Source of the DNA: Alkalihalobacillus deserti
GTDB lineage: Bacteria; Bacillota; Bacilli; Bacillales; Bacillaceae_D
Assembly: GCF_020734105.1 (NCBI RefSeq)
Contig: NZ_JAJAFR010000002.1
Span: 372,001 to 436,000, forward strand
Length of the DNA stretch: 64,000 nt
Direction of reading: 5' to 3'
The notes under the pieces were generated by a model. It did not search any database, had not been told where the DNA came from, and saw nothing but the letters and a program-made list of their open reading frames with translations. Shown here in pieces: positions 31,030 through 39,145 of this stretch (its first letter is position 1; the number at the start of each line of letters is the position of its first letter). A program made the translations under genes and the position numbers.

Positions 31030-32010
31030 ATGAAAAAAAAATCAATTCACATAAGTGTGTTCTGTCTCATTATCATTCTCTCGTTCGGAGTAGTCCAAAA
31101 TCCCTTTACTCTTAATTATATTGGTGAACTTAAGAGTGAAAGTCAAATGGTTTTGAAGGAACAGGACTCTCTTTACGAGGAGATATTGGCTAGGTCTGAA
31201 TCTTATCTTCAGCCAGCTAGAGATGCAAGGATTGATAAAGTCTGGAAGGCTGTACCCGGATATAACGGGTTAGAGGTTGACGTAGAGGCTTCTTATGATA
31301 AGATGATAAAGCTTGATGTATTTGATGAAGATCGACTTGTTTTTAAAGAAACGATCCCTAACGTCCATTTAGATGATTTACCCCCTTCACCGATATACAA
31401 GGGGAATGAACATAAACCGGTTGTGACATTTCTTGTTAATGTGGCATGGGGAAATGAATATTTACCGGAGATGTTAAAAACATTAAAAAGGCATGAACTA
31501 CATACAACATTCTTTTTAGATGGTTCATGGGTTAAGAGTAATCCTAACCTAGCAACGATGCTTAAAGAAGAAGGACACGAGATTGGCAATCATGCTTATT
31601 CTCATCCTGATATGAGCAAGTTAACAGTAGGTCGCATTGATGAAGAGATTCAAAAAACAAATTCTGTCATTGAGGCTACGATAGATGTTACACCTAAGTG
31701 GTTTGCTCCTCCAAGTGGGAGCTTTAATCAAACAGTAGTAGATCAAGCTCGTAAACAAGGGATGCATACAATTCTTTGGTCTGTTGACACGGTTGATTGG
31801 AGGAAACCTAATCCAAGTGAAATGGTGAATCGTGTTTTATCCAAGGTGCACAATGGGGCGATGATCCTGATGCATCCGACCGAACCAACGGCAGAAGCAT
31901 TAGAGGCATTAATAACTGGTATTCAGAAAAAGGGATATAGGATTGGAACCGTATCTGAAGTTTTATCAGAAGAGCGAGTTACATTAGGTGTAACCCTTGA
32001 TGACAAATAG
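31030..32010 (+). CDS. ylxY: YlxY, polysaccharide-deacetylase-family protein with altered first motif
   Basis: 326 residues from ATG 31030, with GAGGAGGGA at 31015-31023. An N-terminal signal/anchor (about 7-27, ISVFCLIIILSFGVV) sends it outside the membrane. The NodB domain spans about 130-310: TFFLDGSWV, GHEIGNHAYSHPDMSKL (the metal-binding His pair), APPSGSFNQ, ILWSVDTVDW and GAMILMHPT. The usual TFDDG motif, with the catalytic base and metal Asp, is replaced by FLVNVAWGNE, so classical deacetylase activity is doubtful. It lies in the conserved pnp-ylxY-mlpA order. Confidence 0.9.
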   Translation: MKKKSIHISVFCLIIILSFGVVQNPFTLNYIGELKSESQMVLKEQDSLYEEILARSESYLQPARDARIDKVWKAVPGYNGLEVDVEASYDKMIKLDVFDEDRLVFKETIPNVHLDDLPPSPIYKGNEHKPVVTFLVNVAWGNEYLPEMLKTLKRHELHTTFFLDGSWVKSNPNLATMLKEEGHEIGNHAYSHPDMSKLTVGRIDEEIQKTNSVIEATIDVTPKWFAPPSGSFNQTVVDQARKQGMHTILWSVDTVDWRKPNPSEMVNRVLSKVHNGAMILMHPTEPTAEALEALITGIQKKGYRIGTVSEVLSEERVTLGVTLDDK

Positions 32011-32021
32011 GGGGACAAAGA

Positions 32022-33260
32022 GTGATAAATAGAATAGAATTAGATAATGGAGTTCGAATTTTGGCTGAAAACATTCCAACCGTTCGTTCTGTTTCGATTG
32101 GAGTGTGGATTGGAACGGGTTCTCGTTTTGAGAAAAAGGAAGAGAACGGGGTTTCTCACTTTTTGGAACATATGTTTTTTAAAGGAACTGAAAAGAGAAC
32201 AGCAGCTGAGATTGCAGAATCCTTTGATCGAATTGGTGGACAGGTAAATGCTTTTACGTCTAAAGAATATACTTGTTATTATGCAAAAGTTCTTGACGAT
32301 CATGCGGAATATGCAGTTGATGTTCTATCGGATATGTTCTTTAACTCTGTTTTTGATGAGACTGAATTGAAGAAAGAGAAAAATGTTGTGTTTGAAGAAA
32401 TCAAAATGGTCGATGATACGCCAGATGATATTGTCCATGACCTCCTTAGCGAAGCTAGTTATGGTAGTCATGCGTTAGGTTATCCAATTTTAGGAACTGT
32501 AGATACGTTAGAGACGTTTAATGGAGACTCTCTAAGGGATTACATGTCACGATTTTATACAGGAGATCACGTAGTCATTTCTATTGCAGGAAACTTGACA
32601 GATGAAATAATCGAGCAATTGAAAGAAATTTTTTCAAAGGTTAATCCAACTACGTATCAACATCAAGATGAACGACCAACGTTTCTTTCGAAGACAATGG
32701 TTCGAAAAAAAGAAACAGAACAAGCACATTTATGCCTTGGATATCCTGGATTAGCAATCGGAGAAAAAGATGTCTATGCTCTTGTCCTTTTAAATAACTT
32801 ATTAGGAGGAAGTATGAGTAGTCGTTTATTTCAAGAGATCCGTGAGAAAAGAGGCTTATGTTACTCGGTTTTTTCATACCATTCATCTTATCAAGACAGT
32901 GGAATGTTAACGATCTATGCTGGTACAGCACATGCTCAATTAGATGAATTAACGAAATCATTACTAGAAACAACTTCTTTGTTAGCAGAACAAGGAATGT
33001 CAGAAAAGGAATTAAGAAATGGAAAAGAGCAACTAAAAGGAAGCTTAATGCTTAGTCTAGAGAGTACAAACAGTCGTATGAGCAGAAATGGGAAAAATGA
33101 ATTGCTATTGAAAAAGCATCGAACGTTAGATGATATCGTGAATGAAATTGATCAAGTGAAACTTTCAGATGTAAACCAATTAGCAATGTCAATTTTAAAA
33201 GAAAAACCTTCTATTTCTTTAATTAACACAACAGGATCGCTTCCGACAGCGTTAGCTTAG
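32022..33260 (+). CDS. mlpA: M16-family zinc protease MlpA (YmxG)
   Basis: 412 residues from GTG 32022 with GGGGGAC upstream. The inverted zinc motif HFLEH is in GVSHFLEHMFFKGT near residue 45, and the third ligand Glu is in EKNVVFEEIKMVDD. The C-terminal half (LGGSMSSRLFQEIREKRGL) is the inactive paired lobe. Homologue of processing peptidases; B. subtilis MlpA influences extracellular protease production. It lies 11 bases after ylxY, probably co-transcribed. Confidence 0.94.
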   Translation: MINRIELDNGVRILAENIPTVRSVSIGVWIGTGSRFEKKEENGVSHFLEHMFFKGTEKRTAAEIAESFDRIGGQVNAFTSKEYTCYYAKVLDDHAEYAVDVLSDMFFNSVFDETELKKEKNVVFEEIKMVDDTPDDIVHDLLSEASYGSHALGYPILGTVDTLETFNGDSLRDYMSRFYTGDHVVISIAGNLTDEIIEQLKEIFSKVNPTTYQHQDERPTFLSKTMVRKKETEQAHLCLGYPGLAIGEKDVYALVLLNNLLGGSMSSRLFQEIREKRGLCYSVFSYHSSYQDSGMLTIYAGTAHAQLDELTKSLLETTSLLAEQGMSEKELRNGKEQLKGSLMLSLESTNSRMSRNGKNELLLKKHRTLDDIVNEIDQVKLSDVNQLAMSILKEKPSISLINTTGSLPTALA

Positions 33261-33333
33261 TTCTAGAGACGATATGTTAACCCTTTTGTGTTTTGATAGG
33301 AACTAATGTGACTTACCTATACAAAATTAGAAA

Positions 33334-33368
33334 AAGACTAGACTATTATCAGTAGCCTGGTCTTTTTT
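33334..33368 (+). terminator. Intrinsic terminator after mlpA
   Basis: AAGACTAGACTA pairs, with mismatches, with TAGCCTGGTCTT, followed by six T residues. Confidence 0.7.
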
Positions 33369-33418
33369 GCTTTCTTTTCACATACTCATACTACAAAGCA
33401 GGGCAGGGAGGGTTAATG

Positions 33419-33661
33419 ATGAGATTAAGTGAAATTAACAACAAAGAAATTATTGACTACCAAAAAGGTGAGAGATTAGGAATACTAGGTCAGACTGATT
33501 TGCTAATCAATCAAGAAACTGGAGAAATTGAAGCTTTTATTATTCCAACGATGAAATGGTTTGGATTTGGAAAAAAGGATAGAGAAGTGACGGTTTATTG
33601 GGAGCAAATCAAAAAAATTGGAGAAGATATGATTATCATTAATCTTGATCCATACGATTAA
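33419..33661 (+). CDS. ymxH: YlmC/YmxH-family PRC-barrel sporulation protein
   Basis: 80 residues from ATG 33419 (ATG 33416 is an alternative; GGGAGGG lies at about 33406-33412). The PRC-barrel fold shows MRLSEINNKEIIDYQKGERL, LGQTDLLINQETGEIEAFII and MKWFGFGKKDREVTVYWEQI. Role unclear; homologues are conserved in spore formers. Its position just before the dipicolinate synthase genes is conserved. A strong terminator follows. Confidence 0.9.
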   Translation: MRLSEINNKEIIDYQKGERLGILGQTDLLINQETGEIEAFIIPTMKWFGFGKKDREVTVYWEQIKKIGEDMIIINLDPYD

Positions 33662-33760
33662 GAGACCGTTTATTTAGTTGCCATTTTTATCACCATGTCA
33701 GAACTATGTTCACCTAATTTATCAACATTTCTCAATATTTATAAACTTTAAAGACGAACT

Positions 33761-33788
33761 GCAGCCCTAATAAAGGGCTGCTTTTTTT
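33761..33788 (+). terminator. Intrinsic terminator after ymxH
   Basis: GCAGCCC pairs with GGGCTGC around a seven-base loop, followed by seven T residues. Confidence 0.88.
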
Positions 33789-33828
33789 AGTTTTTAAATT
33801 AGACTCATGTCTGCCTAAAATGGTATTC

Positions 33829-33856
33829 ACCTATTTAATACATATCACATATGCTA
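33829..33856 (+). promoter_or_regulatory. SigK-type mother-cell promoter for spoVFA-spoVFB
   Basis: AC (33829-33830) and CATATGCTA (33848-33856) are 17 bases apart, an exact match to the SigK pattern AC-N16/17-CATAnnnTA. It lies behind the ymxH terminator and about 120 bases ahead of spoVFA. spoVF is a known SigK target in B. subtilis. This explains most of the 317-base gap. Confidence 0.65.
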
Positions 33857-33978
33857 TGGTGAATCGTTGCTGTTCATCCTTTGCCGATAGGGTTGGGCTT
33901 GTATCAAAGAACCTCTTTCTATTTTAGCAGCCTGCGATGATAATCAGATTCGCATGAAAGAAAGGAGAACAAGAACAG

Positions 33979-34863
33979 ATGTTAACAGACAAACACGTAG
34001 TCATTATTGGAGGAGATGCACGGCAATTAGAAATCATCCGTAAGCTGTCAGCACTCGATGCTAAAATATCGATGGTCGGGTTTGATCAACTAAATGATGG
34101 TTTTATTGGTGCATCTAAACAAACGATGGATGATATCGAATGGTCAACAGTAGATGCTATCTTGTTACCTGTCAGTGGTGTGAGTATGGATGGGAAAATT
34201 GAAACCATCTTCTCAAATGAAACAATAGAACTAGAACTTGACCATTTAAAAAAGACGCCAAATCATTGTGTGGTTTATTCCGGGATTAGTAACGATTATT
34301 TGGACCATTGTACCGCAACAGCAGATCGTTCTCTTGTTAAATTAATGGAACGAGATGATGTGGCTATTTACAATTCAATCCCAACAGCGGAAGGAACCGT
34401 AATGATGGCGATTCAACATACAGATATTACAATCCATCGAGCAAAAGTTGCTGTTCTAGGATTAGGAAGAGTTGGGATGTCAGTAGCAAGAACATTTAAT
34501 GCACTTGGTGCAGAAGTAAAAGTTGGTGCAAACGCCTCACATCAACTAGCTAGAATCACAGAAATGGGTCTGACTCCTTTTGACACGTCAAATTTAAAAG
34601 ACGAGTTAAAAGACATTGATTTATGTATTAATACAATACCAGCCCTTGTTCTAACGTCAAATGTGTTAACGGAAATGCCTCTTCACACTCTTATTATTGA
34701 TCTAGCCTCTAAGCCAGGTGGAACTGATTTTCGTTATGCAGAAAAAAGGGGAATGAAGGCGTTGCTGGCTCCTGGGTTACCAGGGATTGTTGCACCTAAA
34801 ACGGCTGGGCAAATTTTAGCAGAAGTTTTAGCTGTGTTGTTGACAAAAGAGTCGATTCATTAG
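33979..34863 (+). CDS. spoVFA: Dipicolinate synthase subunit A
   Basis: 294 residues, as in B. subtilis DpaA. With subunit B it oxidises dihydrodipicolinate to dipicolinic acid in the mother cell; the product is stored as its calcium salt in the spore core. N-terminal region HVVIIGGDARQLEIIRKL; Rossmann loop VAVLGLGRVGMSVARTFNAL near 157-176 for the nicotinamide cofactor; LAPGLPGIVAPKTAGQIL at the C-terminus. ATG has AAAGGAGA upstream; spoVFB follows after 13 bases. Confidence 0.96.
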   Translation: MLTDKHVVIIGGDARQLEIIRKLSALDAKISMVGFDQLNDGFIGASKQTMDDIEWSTVDAILLPVSGVSMDGKIETIFSNETIELELDHLKKTPNHCVVYSGISNDYLDHCTATADRSLVKLMERDDVAIYNSIPTAEGTVMMAIQHTDITIHRAKVAVLGLGRVGMSVARTFNALGAEVKVGANASHQLARITEMGLTPFDTSNLKDELKDIDLCINTIPALVLTSNVLTEMPLHTLIIDLASKPGGTDFRYAEKRGMKALLAPGLPGIVAPKTAGQILAEVLAVLLTKESIH

Positions 34864-34876
34864 AGGAGGATGAGTT

Positions 34877-35470
34877 ATGTCTTTAAAAGGTAAACATATT
34901 GGGTTTGGTATATCAGCTTCACACTGCACTTATGAAGAAGTAATGCCTCAGATAGAAAAGTTAATTGCAAAAGGCGCGAAGGTCACTCCATTTGTTTCGG
35001 GGAATGTAAAATCGACAGATACAAAGTTTGGAACAAGTGCGTACTGGTTAAAAAGAATTGAAGATATTACAAAAGAACCTATTGTTGATACCATTGTTAA
35101 AGCAGAGCCTTTTGGTCCTAAAACCCCATTAGATTGTATGGTTCTTGCTCCCATTACAGGTAATTCAACAAGTAAATTAGCAAATGCAATGACTGATGGT
35201 CCGGTTCTTATGGGAGCAAAAGCGACATTACGTAGTGGTAATCCAGTCGTTCTAGGAATCTCAACAAATGATGCATTAGGGCTTAACGGTGTGAACATTA
35301 TGAGACTCATGGCTACAAAAAATATTTATTTTATTCCATTTGGTCAAGATGATCCTATTAAAAAGCCAAACTCGCTAGTGGCCAGAATGGAAGCATTAGT
35401 GGATACGGTTGAGTCTGCCATAGCTGGTAAGCAATTTCAGCCTGTACTAGTTGAAAAATTCAGAGATTAA
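34877..35470 (+). CDS. spoVFB: Dipicolinate synthase subunit B (flavoprotein-like)
   Basis: 197 residues, flavoprotein/decarboxylase fold. KGKHIGFGISASHCTYEEVM at the N-terminus, DCMVLAPITGNSTSKLANAM in the middle and VLGISTNDALGLNGVNIMRL toward the end. Needed together with SpoVFA for dipicolinic acid synthesis. Strong GAGGAGGATG upstream (34863-34872). The mother-cell genes are followed by asd, dapG and dapA, which supply aspartate semialdehyde and dihydrodipicolinate. Confidence 0.96.
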   Translation: MSLKGKHIGFGISASHCTYEEVMPQIEKLIAKGAKVTPFVSGNVKSTDTKFGTSAYWLKRIEDITKEPIVDTIVKAEPFGPKTPLDCMVLAPITGNSTSKLANAMTDGPVLMGAKATLRSGNPVVLGISTNDALGLNGVNIMRLMATKNIYFIPFGQDDPIKKPNSLVARMEALVDTVESAIAGKQFQPVLVEKFRD

Positions 35471-35550
35471 GGATTTCACGTGGTTGCATAAAAGAAATAT
35501 TTCCCTTAAAGTTTAATAGGGTAGCAGCAGAATACAAACTAGGATGAATA

Positions 35551-35559
35551 TGCTATAAT
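35551..35559 (+). promoter_or_regulatory. Extended -10 SigA promoter ahead of asd
   Basis: TGCTATAAT: a perfect TATAAT with the TG extension. The -35 region is poor, as is common with extended -10 sites. It lies 58 bases before the asd ATG and would let asd-dapG-dapA run in vegetative cells independent of SigK. Confidence 0.6.
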
Positions 35560-35616
35560 CATTCCATCTTAAAAAAACTCTATTAACTTGTAACTAGATA
35601 AAGGGGAGATTAACAA

Positions 35617-36657
35617 ATGTCAAATTATCATGTAGCCGTAGTCGGTGCAACTGGAGCAGTTGGTCAACAAATGTTAAAAACACTAGAGGAAAGAGACTTT
35701 CCGATTGCTAGTTTAAAACTACTATCTTCAAAACGTTCTGCAGGAAAAATCCTAACTTTTAAAGGGCAAGAATATACAGTAGAAGAAGCAACACCTGAAT
35801 CGTTTGAAGGTGTTCAAATTGCCTTATTCTCAGCTGGTGGTTCTGTTTCGAAGGCATTAGCACCTGAAGCAGTAAAACGTGGTGCAATTTGTGTAGATAA
35901 TACGAGTGCGTTCAGAATGGACCCTAACGTTCCACTTGTTGTTCCAGAAGTGAACGAGGAAGATCTACGTGCTCATAATGGAATTATTGCAAACCCAAAC
36001 TGCTCGACTATTCAAATGGTTGTAGCGTTAGAGCCACTTCGTGAAAAATATGGTCTAAAAAAGGTTATCGTTTCAACTTATCAAGCTGTTTCAGGCGCTG
36101 GACTTGAAGCAATTGAAGAAATGAAGCAACAAACCAAAGACATTCTCGAAGGAAATGAATTCACACCTGAAATCTTACCAGTAGGTGGAGACAAAAAACA
36201 TTATCAGATTGCTTTTAATGCCATTCCACAAATCGATTTGTTCCAAGACAATGGTTATACATTTGAGGAACTGAAAATGATCAATGAAACGAAAAAAATC
36301 ATGCACATGGCAGAGCTTGAAGTTGCAGCTACTTGTGTTCGCCTTCCTATTGAAACAGGACATTCTGAATCTGTTTATATTGAAACAGAAAAAGGTGGAG
36401 CAACAGTTGCAGAAATTAAAGAACTTCTTTCAACAGCTCCTGGAATTACACTACAAGATGATCCAGCGAACCAAGTGTATCCACTAGCTTCAGCGTGTGT
36501 AGGTAAAAATGATGTTTTTGTTGGACGTATTCGTCAAGACCTCGATCGTGATAATGGCTATCACATGTGGATTGTTTCAGATAACTTACTAAAAGGTGCA
36601 GCGTGGAATTCAGTACAAATTGCTGAAAGTCTCGTGAAATTAGAGCTTCTATCGTAA
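35617..36657 (+). CDS. asd: Aspartate-semialdehyde dehydrogenase
   Basis: 346 residues. Reduces aspartyl phosphate to aspartate semialdehyde with NADPH, for lysine, diaminopimelate, threonine and methionine. NADP loop [13 protein letters not shown] at the N-terminus, catalytic Cys at residue 129 in [13 protein letters not shown], and the substrate region [18 protein letters not shown] with AAGGGGAGA upstream. dapG starts 16 bases after the stop. Confidence 0.97.
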   Translation: MSNYHVAVVGATGAVGQQMLKTLEERDFPIASLKLLSSKRSAGKILTFKGQEYTVEEATPESFEGVQIALFSAGGSVSKALAPEAVKRGAICVDNTSAFRMDPNVPLVVPEVNEEDLRAHNGIIANPNCSTIQMVVALEPLREKYGLKKVIVSTYQAVSGAGLEAIEEMKQQTKDILEGNEFTPEILPVGGDKKHYQIAFNAIPQIDLFQDNGYTFEELKMINETKKIMHMAELEVAATCVRLPIETGHSESVYIETEKGGATVAEIKELLSTAPGITLQDDPANQVYPLASACVGKNDVFVGRIRQDLDRDNGYHMWIVSDNLLKGAAWNSVQIAESLVKLELLS

Positions 36658-36673
36658 TCAAAGTAGGTGTCTT

Positions 36674-37897
36674 ATGAAAATTATTGTTCAGAAATTTGGC
36701 GGTACTTCTGTTCGTGATGAGAAAAGTAGATCACTTGCAGCCAATCATGTAAAAAAAGCGGTTGAAGAGGGTTTGAAAGTAGTCGTAGTTGTTTCAGCAA
36801 TGGGTCGTAAAGGTGAGCCATACGCAACGGACACTTTGCTCAATTTGATTGATGAAAAGCATGTAACGAAACGAGAACAAGACCTTCTCGTTTCTTGTGG
36901 CGAAGTGATCTCGTCAGTTGTTTTTTCTAATCTTTTAAAAAGTATGGGTGTTACATCTTTTGCGTGTACTGGAGCTCAAGCTGGATTTGAAACAAATAAT
37001 GATTTTACAAATGCAAAGATTATTAATATGCAGTGCGATTTTGTGAAGGAGCAACTTCAAAAACAGGATGTTGTTGTTGTCGCTGGATTTCAAGGTCAAA
37101 CTTCCACTGGCGAAGTAACAACACTCGGAAGAGGTGGAAGTGATACGTCAGCAACGGCTTTAGGGGTAGCTCTTCAAGCTGAATGGGTTGATATTTTTAC
37201 AGATGTCGAAGGTGTTATGACAGCTGACCCACGTATCGTAAAAGATGCACAGCCGCTCGATACGATGTCTTATGAGGAAATTTGTAATATGGCTTATCAA
37301 GGTGCTAAGGTAATTCATCCAAGAGCTGTTGAAGTTGCGATGCAAGCGAAAATGCCGATTCACGTCCGGTCGACATACTCTGAAAGTAAAGGGACCCTAG
37401 TGACCGTGAAGCCTACAGAGAAAACCGCTGAGGTAAAAGACCGACTTATAACTGGAATTACAAACTTAGCTAATATATCTCAAATTAAAATTTTCGCCAA
37501 AGAAGGCGAGTATCATCTACAAGAAAAAGTGTTTAAAGCGATGGCAGCAGAGGAGATTAGTGTCGATTTTATTAATATTAATCCCCATGGTGTTGTCTAT
37601 ACCGTAATGGAAGATGTAACTGATAAAGCAATTGAAGTCCTTCATCAAATGGGGTATGAACCTGTAGTGGCGAGAGGGTGTGCAAAAGTTTCTGCTGTAG
37701 GAGCAGGAATGACTGGTGTTCCTGGTGTCACGGCTAAAATAGTTAGCGCGCTTTCTCAGAATAACATTCAAATTCTTCAATCTGCAGATTCTCATACAAC
37801 CATTTGGGTATTAGTAAAAGAAAAAGATATGGTTAAAGCAGTAAACGCACTCCATCATATGTTTCATTTGGAACAACTAGGGCAACAGCAAGATTGA
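36674..37897 (+). CDS. dapG: Aspartate kinase I (DapG)
   Basis: 407 residues. First step of the aspartate pathway; the DapG isozyme of B. subtilis is inhibited by diaminopimelate. The kinase domain starts IIVQKFGGTSVRDE and includes LGRGGSDTSATALGVAL and GVMTADPRIV. Two ACT domains occupy about 265-400 (INPHGVVYTVMED; SAVGAGMTGVPGVTAKI). Position between asd and dapA, not sequence alone, identifies the isozyme. Confidence 0.95.
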   Translation: MKIIVQKFGGTSVRDEKSRSLAANHVKKAVEEGLKVVVVVSAMGRKGEPYATDTLLNLIDEKHVTKREQDLLVSCGEVISSVVFSNLLKSMGVTSFACTGAQAGFETNNDFTNAKIINMQCDFVKEQLQKQDVVVVAGFQGQTSTGEVTTLGRGGSDTSATALGVALQAEWVDIFTDVEGVMTADPRIVKDAQPLDTMSYEEICNMAYQGAKVIHPRAVEVAMQAKMPIHVRSTYSESKGTLVTVKPTEKTAEVKDRLITGITNLANISQIKIFAKEGEYHLQEKVFKAMAAEEISVDFININPHGVVYTVMEDVTDKAIEVLHQMGYEPVVARGCAKVSAVGAGMTGVPGVTAKIVSALSQNNIQILQSADSHTTIWVLVKEKDMVKAVNALHHMFHLEQLGQQQD

Positions 37898-37935
37898 AGT
37901 TTACAAGGATACCCTAAAACAAGGAGCTGAAGGTT

Positions 37936-38814
37936 ATGGACTTTGGCCATATTATTACTGCGATGGTTACTCCCTTTAACCATAAAGGCTTAATAGATGT
38001 TGAAAAAACAAAGAAACTTATTGATCATCTTATTGCAAACGGAACCGACGCAATTGTTGTAGCTGGAACGACAGGGGAATCACCAACGCTCACAACAAAA
38101 GAAAAACTTGCACTTTTTCAATTATGCGTCGATTACGTTGATCATCGAGTTCCGGTTATTGCGGGAACAGGAAGTAATAATACGCAGGCATCTATTGAGT
38201 TAACAAAGCAAGTAACAGATATTGGTGCAGATGGGATTATGCTAGTTGTCCCATATTACAATAAACCTTCTCAAGAAGGAATGTACCAGCATTTTAAAAA
38301 AATTGCCGAAACAACAAAGCTTCCTGTAATGCTTTACAATGTACCAGGGAGAACAGGTTCCAATCTTGAAGCCGAAACAACTATTGCCTTATCAAAAATC
38401 CCAAACATTGTTTCGATTAAAGAGGCTAGTGGTGACTTAGAGCAGATGGTAGCAATTATTTCTGCTACTGATCCTGACTTCCTTCTTTATACAGGAGACG
38501 ATGCCAACGCGCTTCCGGCAATGGCAATTGGAGCACATGGAGTCGTATCAGTTGCTGCACACGTAATTGGCAAGGAAATGCAAAAGATGATCTCATGCTT
38601 TCATAGCGGTAACGTGGAAGAAGCCGGTAGACACCATAGAACCCTTTTACCAGTTATGAAAGCAATGTTTCTTGCACCAAATCCAACTTGCGTGAAATTT
38701 GCTCTAAATACGAAAGGAATCCAAGCTGGAGGGGTACGACTTCCGCTTATTCCTTTAAACTCTCAACAAGAGAATGTTGTAAAAACTACATTATTACAGA
38801 TTGAAAAAAGCTAA
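37936..38814 (+). CDS. dapA: 4-hydroxy-tetrahydrodipicolinate synthase
   Basis: 292 residues. Condenses pyruvate with aspartate semialdehyde; the product goes to diaminopimelate and, during sporulation, to dipicolinate through SpoVFA/B. The Schiff-base lysine is K162 in SIKEASGDL; the VAGTTGESPTL and MLYNVPGRTGSN motifs bind substrate. ATG has AAGGAG upstream. The end of the gene overlaps its terminator stem. A 331-base gap follows with only terminator and promoter signals. Confidence 0.97.
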   Translation: MDFGHIITAMVTPFNHKGLIDVEKTKKLIDHLIANGTDAIVVAGTTGESPTLTTKEKLALFQLCVDYVDHRVPVIAGTGSNNTQASIELTKQVTDIGADGIMLVVPYYNKPSQEGMYQHFKKIAETTKLPVMLYNVPGRTGSNLEAETTIALSKIPNIVSIKEASGDLEQMVAIISATDPDFLLYTGDDANALPAMAIGAHGVVSVAAHVIGKEMQKMISCFHSGNVEEAGRHHRTLLPVMKAMFLAPNPTCVKFALNTKGIQAGGVRLPLIPLNSQQENVVKTTLLQIEKS

Positions 38815-38837
38815 TCCATTAGGGTGGCTTTTTTTTT
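38804..38837 (+). terminator. Terminator at the end of dapA
   Basis: AAAAGC pairs with GCTTTT, with partial pairing between, followed by a run of about nine T residues. Confidence 0.55.
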
Positions 38838-38946
38838 GTGAATTTTCGTATAACAAATCTTTTGTCGAGAGCTATTTGCTATATTTTTCTAATTATAGTG
38901 AATTTTATTGTGTTTGTATTACGCTGACATTCGAGGAAGTTCAGTC

Positions 38947-38976
38947 TTGTTTTTCGTTTCACTGTTAAGGTATACT
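38947..38976 (+). promoter_or_regulatory. Possible SigA promoter for rnjB
   Basis: TTGTTT (38947-38952) and TATACT (38971-38976) are 18 bases apart. It lies 170 bases before the rnjB start. Only a moderate match, in the otherwise gene-free stretch 38838-39145. Confidence 0.35.
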
Positions 38977-39145
38977 AAACGTAATTGATTTGTTCGGGTT
39001 GGATTTGATCGTAGTTTAAGATGCGGTCGTCTGTTATTTTAGCGATAGTTAGATCATCTACGCCAAGGATGAATGAACGGTAGTAAAGAGTAATAGTGAA
39101 AACTAATTCGGTATGAGTTAAGTCATATAGTAGGAGGAACGTCCA

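Noticed and set aside
35471..35616. Lysine riboswitch ahead of asd-dapG-dapA
   Set aside because: The gap is only 146 bases and an extended -10 lies at its 3' end; there is no room for the aptamer.
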